From NCBI GenBank assembly GCA_950295325.1, contig OX485803.1:63193554-63257553 (forward strand): a stretch of DNA of 64,000 bases, written 5' to 3'. Source of the stretch: Polytrichum commune (taxonomy: Eukaryota > Streptophyta > Polytrichopsida > Polytrichales > Polytrichaceae). Positions 57,897 through 64,000 of the stretch are shown here, piece by piece. Each line of letters opens with the position of its first letter. Position 1 is the first letter of the stretch. The notes below the pieces were generated by a model. That model was given only the letters and a program-made list of their open reading frames with translations, had not been told where the DNA came from and made no database searches. Both the position numbers and the translations under genes were made by a program.

Positions 57897-59680
57897 TGTG
57901 AGCCCAAAAGGGTGCCCACATTTAGTCTTAGACCCTTGAAACGTTAGTTGATGCACTTTGAAGTAGCATGTTACTTCACAAAAATATAAAAAGAGTGAAA
58001 TGTTAGTCTTAGAAGTACCATGTTGTAAGAGGCTAGGATGTGAGTTGTTATTGTGTTTTTACCTTCGGAAGGATTTGAGTGAATGAGGATAGGTAAGGAG
58101 AACTTGGATTGAGTAGTTAGTGAGTAGGCTAGTACAAATGAATGGAGACAACCAAAGTGACTCAAGAGGCAAGTGCATTCGAATTGGGATGAATGGAGGA
58201 TCACATGGAGCGCACAAGTGGACCACCTCATCATGGCCACTTAATGGGGAAGGCCCAAGGAAGAATGCAAGGTGGAGGATAAGCAAATTCTCAAAGCACC
58301 AATCAAATCACGAGTTAAGCATCGTGGTTTGAATTAAGTGGTGAGCGACGATTTGGGAAAGTAAGGGGAGAAAGTTATGGCGGCGGAAAGCGAAGGAGGC
58401 TAAGTTTGGGTTGAAGCATCCCAAGTTTGGTAAAGTGTGGTAGGTAGAAAGCCAAGGCTAGTTAAATGTTCGAATTAGGATCCTTGTTGATCATTTGAGG
58501 GAGGAAGGCTTAGAAGATAGGATTGGCGCCTACTAAGTAGGAGGAAATCTCAAGGGCTTATCGTGAGCCTTGAGGGTGCTCACCCCCTCAAGCTTACTAT
58601 ATAATCCCTCATTCTTCCCTCACTCATCCTCTCTTTCCTTTGTGCTCCAAGGCACCCCACGAGTTATAAGTGTGGGTGTGGGAAGCCATATTGGAGCACA
58701 TGTGTGTGCTTAGTTTTTAGTTTGAGAGCCAAGGCTTGTTAGCCTTGAAGAGGGCTTGACCTCTTGGTAGAATTAGTGTTGACGTGAAGGATTTTAAAGT
58801 TAATTCATGATTCCAATTTGTGGTACTTTAAGTTCATGTTTTGAATACACGTGGTTGCAAGTTCCATGTTTAAGAGTTGAGCACTTGATGTTGTGATGAG
58901 TGCAAAAATATACTTGTGTGGATTAGTTAGTCTTAGTGAAGTTAGGAAATCCTCTCTCCCCCTCTCCTCTCTAGGATTTTAGGATTTTAGGATTAGAGAA
59001 GAATTGTGTGATTAGAAAGGGGTTGTTAGTAGAATTAGGGAAATTAGGTAGGAAGATTAGTTAAGGGCTTGAATAATTAGTGAGGTAGTTGGGGATTACA
59101 ACTACAAAGTTGTGGGTTCATGAAGGAACTGGGTTTATGAAGGAGCTGGGTTTGTTTAGTTAGAAAGTAAAGAGCTGGGTTTATGAAGGACCTGGGTTTG
59201 TTTAGTTAGAAGCTAAGGAGCTGGGTTCATGAAGGAGCTGGGTTTATGAAGGAGCTGGGTTTATGAAGGAGCTAGGTTTATGTAATTAGAAAGTAAAGAG
59301 ATGGGTTCATGAAGGAGCTTAGTAGATAGCCTACCTAATTAGCTCATAGACAAGTAGTTAGTTACATTATGCTAGTTAGTGTTATGTGTGGCTTTCACAA
59401 GTAAATGTATTTGAGATTGACTATAGAGAATAGTGTTTTTTTTAACACTTGCATCCTCTCTTTAAAAATAAACCACGTGCACAACTTAATGGAGAATGTG
59501 GAGCACTCTCGCGATGGCAAGACAAAGGAAGCAAAGACCAAAGTTAAATCCAAGACCACTTGAAGGGTGAACCTTGCACTATGGACTCATCCAAGTCCAA
59601 ATCCAATACCGCGGAGGAATGTGAGCCCAAACCCACTACTCGGACTACGGACGCTTAAGGGTGGGGGGTTTGGCCTCACA
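57897..59680 (+). repeat. 3' LTR of the Ty3/gypsy element
   Basis: It has the same length and ends as the 5' LTR, and every segment compared matches with a constant offset of 8,994 bp. The sequence before it ends CCCCCGATGGTCGCCAATTA rather than in an obvious polypurine tract. Confidence 0.95.
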
Positions 59681-60278
59681 TGGTCACTAAGTATAAATGA
59701 GAAAGTGAAACCTAAGTTAATTGACTGTCAAAAGCATTTCGTAACCATTTCAACCTATCAATTAATCTTATTATGACACACTAAAGTTACACCTGACACT
59801 TATTTGATCTTCCCGGGGGTTTTGAGAGTATGAACCCAAACCTAAAATCCTAACTACAGTTCCCCTCCCCCATCCGGCCCCCCATCCAGCCCTCATCCGG
59901 CCTCCATCGGCCTCCATCCGCCCCCCCCCCAATCCGAACCCCAATCCGGCCCTCCATCCGGCGTTCCCCCCGTCCGCATTCGTTCCCACCCCCGTTCCTG
60001 TCCCCGTCCGCTCCGTTCCCCTCCCCCCCACACCCTCATTTGTCATATTTTACTACTTTGATTTTAACAGAATGATAAACACAAAGGCAAAATGATTTAC
60101 CTGGCAAGGGAAATATGCACATCCACGTCGGATTTTTCGGCCACATTGGATGCCACTTTGGCAAGAAGGTAAGTATTTTACCCACCCTACTAGCTTCCCC
60201 CTAGTATGACCCTACGTGGACCCTATTATGTCGTGACGGAGGGGTCCGCCCCGACACGACACATCATGACGTCATGAC
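59681..60278. other. Right flank: cytosine-rich degenerate repeats, no gene
   Basis: A stretch at about 59,860-60,030 consists of imperfect CATCCGGCCC and CCGTCCGC-type short repeats with a run of ten C (59,922-59,931). The open frame on the minus strand is Gly/Arg low complexity. No gene is recognised. Confidence 0.5.
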
Positions 60279-61257
60279 TGTCGCGCACCTCTCCATAAGG
60301 AGTGCCCGAAACACCATGGGCACAAGGGGGACCCCGGAGTGACACCCGGGACTTGTGGCGCCGTTGGTGAGAGGGCCCAAGTGATCCTAGTGTGGGTGAG
60401 GGCCCCGGGCGTTGGGAACGCCTCCCACCCACAAAGACTAGGAGGCATGAGGGTGAGGCCATGAGCTATGCGTAGCTCATGGCGTGGTGATTCTAGAATG
60501 CTCAAGATCACCTCAATCGGAGGTGTGAGCTAGGAGTTATGGCCATTTGAGTGGGGTGCTGTCCCGGGACAGCGCCCTGGTACAGCAGTGCCTGGGAGTG
60601 ATTCCCGGGACTGCCAAGGTTCAAACAGGCATAACTTCCTCAAGCCTTGCCCGAATGGGGCAAGCAAGGAGTCCATCGGCATCTACGTGAAGCGTAGATG
60701 AGGATGGAGTGGTTGGTTGTTATGATCAGACATCATACAAGGAAGTTATGATGGTCTGAAGCTGCTGGGGGGGTTCTAGGCCCAGCAGCTAAGGGAAAAT
60801 GTCCACTTGGCCCCAACTCTTGGTAGAGAGACAAGAGGTTGGTTGGCGGTGGGGTAGGGGCTCCGTGTAGAGTCCTAGAGGCTTATATGGGTGAGGTGGT
60901 GTGGCCTCACCCACCCGAGGCCGAACGGCACGGCCTCCATGGGCATTGGCCCATTGTGAGGACATAGTTGCCTAGTATGGTTCGGGTTGTTGTAGTGTTG
61001 CTCCGGCAACGCGATGATCAACATAGGATTGGACTTCCATGGATGGAAGTCCACATTGGGGAAATGGGTTACCGATTAAGGGGTGAGTCCCGAAAGCAAA
61101 GTAGGAGGGTTGGTTCCCTCCTATGAACTATTGGTCCGGGGTAAGAGGAGCTATCCATTAGCATGGCGGAATGCGAAGGGTTAGCGACTCGTAACCTTTG
61201 CTAGAATTGAAAATTGGCAAGATTATTAAGGGACCTAGCAAGGGTTGCGACAATGAC
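60274..61257 (-). mobile_element. Solo LTR (974 bp), inverted, target duplication ATGAC
   Basis: The LTR runs 60,279-61,252 and is the reverse complement of the family seen at 36,782-37,754, with only scattered differences. On this strand it also begins TGTCGC and ends GCGACA. The 5 bp ATGAC flank it at 60,274-60,278 and 61,253-61,257. No internal region is present. Confidence 0.92.
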
Positions 61258-64000
61258 GGTGGCAGGACGTCGTGATAGACAACCCTGATTCCTTCTCAAT
61301 TTAATGAAGCAATCACAACTTCTTTTCACTTCCACCGTCCTCTTGCCATTATTGTTGTTATTATTTGAACTTGTGATGACTCTTACTTGGAAACAAATAA
61401 AATCAGCAATGTGCAAGTGGAGTTAAGGTTGCTTACCTCAATCCAAGCATTCTTCCACCACCACATCCGCTTCCGACAATTTCGATCCCTTCGCTTCCGG
61501 CGGACGCACCATTTATGTAAGCCCCAATCACCCCCATCCTTCAATTGCGTCCTAGTCCGGGTGAGGGATCATAAGCTACATTCAAGTTGCAATTCACATG
61601 TGCAAGCAAGGAAAAGGGATTGGGAGAAGTGGTGTGTATAACACCTTTTTCTTATATTAACCACCGAACATTTACAAATGCTCCCTTACCACACCACATC
61701 AGTCTCCTAGTACTCATTTAAACTCTGTCTTCATTCTATCCTAAATGCCACCTTCCACCACCAGCGGGGGAAACCGACTCCCATTCAACTCCTAACCTTT
61801 TCCTCTGGGAGTTCCTCCCCTGCTGCAACCTCTCATCCTCCTTCTACTCACTACCTGCCTGAGCTCTTTAGAAGCGGCCCAACCTTAGCTACATCTTCAC
61901 TACCCTTATCAAAAGAAAAAAACCTTTGGCTGCTGAATTACCCCTAGCTAGTACCCACATCGTTGCAGCCTCCTTGCCAATCGGGGTGCGGAACCTGCCA
62001 CTTGCTGCACAGGGAGTCCTTGAAGCGCCGAACCTGGTGCACCTTAGCCCTTGCTTGGACCTCGCTCGGTCAAACCTCTAACCATACCACGCTGGCCACA
62101 GCGTTGCAGGAGCTCTAAGAACCTCGATCAGCAACTTCCAAGTCACCAAAAAAATCCAATAATAGCCTCTCGAGGGCAGGGACTCTCATTTACCTGCTCC
62201 GCCAGCATTGCCCAGGAAAGCCCCCTCCATATCTGCACCCAAAAGGACACGCTGCTACATCCACTAATTGACTAAGCATTATTCCCGCCGAATTATTTCT
62301 GCAAGAGGGGCACAAAGACAGCCAAGAGACGAGCTCTGCTCCGCCGGCGTCTACTACGATTGAGCTGGATTTCCTCTCCGCCTTGAGTGTGTGACTCGGC
62401 CAAGCGGTTGAGAAGCACTGCTCACATCCATCCGCGAGATGCACCGGAAAGGCAGGAAGAGGATCCTGAAATCTCCTGACCCAAAATTCCTAACTTTGTA
62501 TGACACCAATACCCGACGCAGGTTGCTGTTGCAACCTATCCCAACCGTCGTTGGACTTGCCGTCGCTTACCTTGTGCTATCCGCGGAAGAACTAGGTACT
62601 CCCACTCTCGATCTTGTGACGACCACGGCTCTGCATTGGTGGATTGAGGGCATCTATTTGAGACTGTTCGTTTTTGCTCATTGAATCATGATCCTAGGGT
62701 CTAGACGCGCCTTTTTGTTATGCCACTTCCCCCTTCCCAAAAATTCCTTCCCCTGGCTATGTCCGAGCTTGCCCACCTATCTACTCCGCTGACGCCCACT
62801 TCAACTGAATCCGATCCATCCCTCTTCAACCTGTGACTGCCCCCCAGTGAATGCTCCTAGCAGAGGAACGAACGCGGATTCACTTATGTGTAACCCCTTC
62901 GATCCTTAACCCAACCCGAGCATACGACGCGTCCCATGCAATCCTTCCCTACCGAATTGGCTAAACCGAATCTACACTAGTTGCGTACCGTGAGGATGTA
63001 GCGGTCCGCTCATCCTTGCGGTTGCTACTGTACCCACCTGGCCTTAGTGTGCCCAATCATTCAAAGCAAAGGAGGGTTGAGTGAACAGAATGGTTGGGGC
63101 CATTCACCGAAGAACCTGTAGCCATAAGCACTCCCGTCCTCCCTCGGCGGCAACGCCTAGCCGAACGCCAACCTCTTGCTCTCCCTTGATCTTCTCCAGG
63201 CGCTCCGCCCCGATCCTTCTCCTTGCCACTCCCACTAGCAGCAGTGACTCCGAACTGAAGTCTGGATCTGTCGACTAGGATGCGAACGTGTGTGTGTCGA
63301 CTCTGCAGCTGTCACTTCTTTGGAGCATGAGATCTCTCTCCATTTCTCTGGCTTTACGATTCCGACTCAACGGAGCACCCACACCCTTTATGTCCACCTA
63401 ACTTTGTGCCCCGTCCAAGCCAACCCGGAGCTTCGTCTACAATCTTGCATTACCACCATGTGTTGCAATGCTTGTTCCCTACTCTCGCTCCTGGTCAGCT
63501 CATCCTTGAGATTTTCCCGTCATTGCTGATCCTCTCCCACTATTCCTCTACGGCTCCTCACTGAGGCGGAGCTCCCACATGCTTCCTTGCCCTATCTACC
63601 TCCTTGCCTTAGATTGCATCAATCCCCAATGAGGCAGGGCTTCGCCCCTCTTCCCTCTCTCTCCTCCTCTACTCCCCTCCTCTTGCATAATGAGCTCTCT
63701 ACCTCCTACCTCCCGAGACCCCTCCAACCTCTCCTTTTTTCCCGGGTTGCCCGGCATCTTTCGGCCCGCCCGAGAGAAAAAACGGGTTGAGACCTTTTCC
63801 CTTGGCCTCTCCCCTTTTTGGCTCCACTTTCCCACTCCTTCACTTGACTTTTTCTCCCCCTAGACTCACACTTAACCACTTATCTCTTACTCCCCTTTAA
63901 TCCTCTAAGGTTTATTGCCCTTCCTAGCTTTTATTCACCTCTTAACTTAATTCAATTAAGGCTTTTGACTCCTCACCTTTGTTATCTTTTTGGTAACTCA
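61258..64000. other. Pyrimidine-rich stretch without recognisable genes
   Basis: The plus strand is rich in C and T (many CCTCC, TCTCC and CCTTCC words), most strongly after 61,700. Several open frames of 65-85 codons exist on both strands, for example 62,439-62,684, but none shows a known motif, and I see no supported exon chains. It may be the edge of another repeat. Confidence 0.45.

Larger units (their letters stand above)
48903..59680 (+). mobile_element. Nearly intact Ty3/gypsy LTR retrotransposon (10.8 kb)
   Basis: The element has direct LTRs at 48,903-50,686 and 57,897-59,680, each 1,784 bp, a leader of about 0.9 kb and a gag-pol polyprotein with protease, reverse transcriptase, RNase H and integrase in that order, as in the Ty3/gypsy group. 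No chromodomain is visible after integrase. The LTRs have the same length, and I found no difference between them by eye, implying a recent insertion. The flanking 5-mers differ (GCCAT left, TGGTC right), so there is no target duplication. One nonsense codon near the end of pol may prevent full function. Confidence 0.96.

Noticed and set aside
63596-63835. Gly/Glu/Arg-rich minus-strand frame at the right end
   Set aside because: It is a product of the strongly pyrimidine-rich plus strand and overlaps a plus-strand frame; no motif supports it.

Overview
The window looks like nuclear DNA of a streptophyte, most likely a land plant with a large, transposon-rich genome. The evidence is a plant-type interstitial TTTAGGG tract, short GT-AG introns, a plant-type PIF/Harbinger transposon (transposase plus Myb-like partner), a MULE remnant and a non-chromodomain Ty3/gypsy element with 1.8-kb LTRs. 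I cannot name the species.

Layout. 1-7.1 kb is AT-rich non-coding DNA with interspersed TAGTTAACTA motifs. 7.35-8.42 kb is a tandem array of 73-75 bp units, each centred on a long perfect palindrome. It ends about 70 bp before a five-exon gene (8,492-13,250; 1,439 codons). That gene appears to join a ParB/DGQHR-like domain, a degenerate DNA-methyltransferase-like domain and an acidic tail with a coding minisatellite. The palindrome core occurs once more inside the gene's first intron. Downstream on the same strand lie a three-exon FCP1/NIF-type HAD phosphatase-like gene (13,448-15,458) and a small two-exon gene with an internal duplication (to 16,341). All introns inferred here are phase 0. 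I read this as a host or long-domesticated locus, and it is the most interesting part of the window.

18.5-25.0 kb is a decayed PIF/Harbinger transposon: transposase on + with a recognisable DDE triad but broken, and Myb-like protein on - with one nonsense codon. 27.8-29.6 kb is a 5'-truncated LINE fragment (RNase H and C-terminal zinc knuckle) on -. 30.2-32.6 and 34.6-36.5 kb hold two unidentified multi-exon genes or pseudogenes on -, separated by a diverged inverted copy of the 24.8-25.0 kb repeat and a 46-bp tandem repeat. 38.5-40.3 kb is a decayed unknown gene on +. 42.3-45.4 kb is a MULE transposase remnant on -, split by AT-rich DNA.

45.6-48.9 kb is a truncated gag-protease relic on -. 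It directly abuts a nearly intact Ty3/gypsy element (48,903-59,680). That element has equal-length LTRs with no difference seen and one nonsense codon near the end of a 2,080-codon polyprotein. Two solo LTRs of another family, in opposite orientation and each with a clean 5-bp target duplication, lie at 36,782-37,754 and 60,279-61,252. The last 2.7 kb is pyrimidine-rich with no recognisable gene.

Many premature stops in the decayed genes sit where a single C-to-T change in a CAG, CAA or CGA codon would explain them, as expected from cytosine-methylation decay. The genetic code looks standard.
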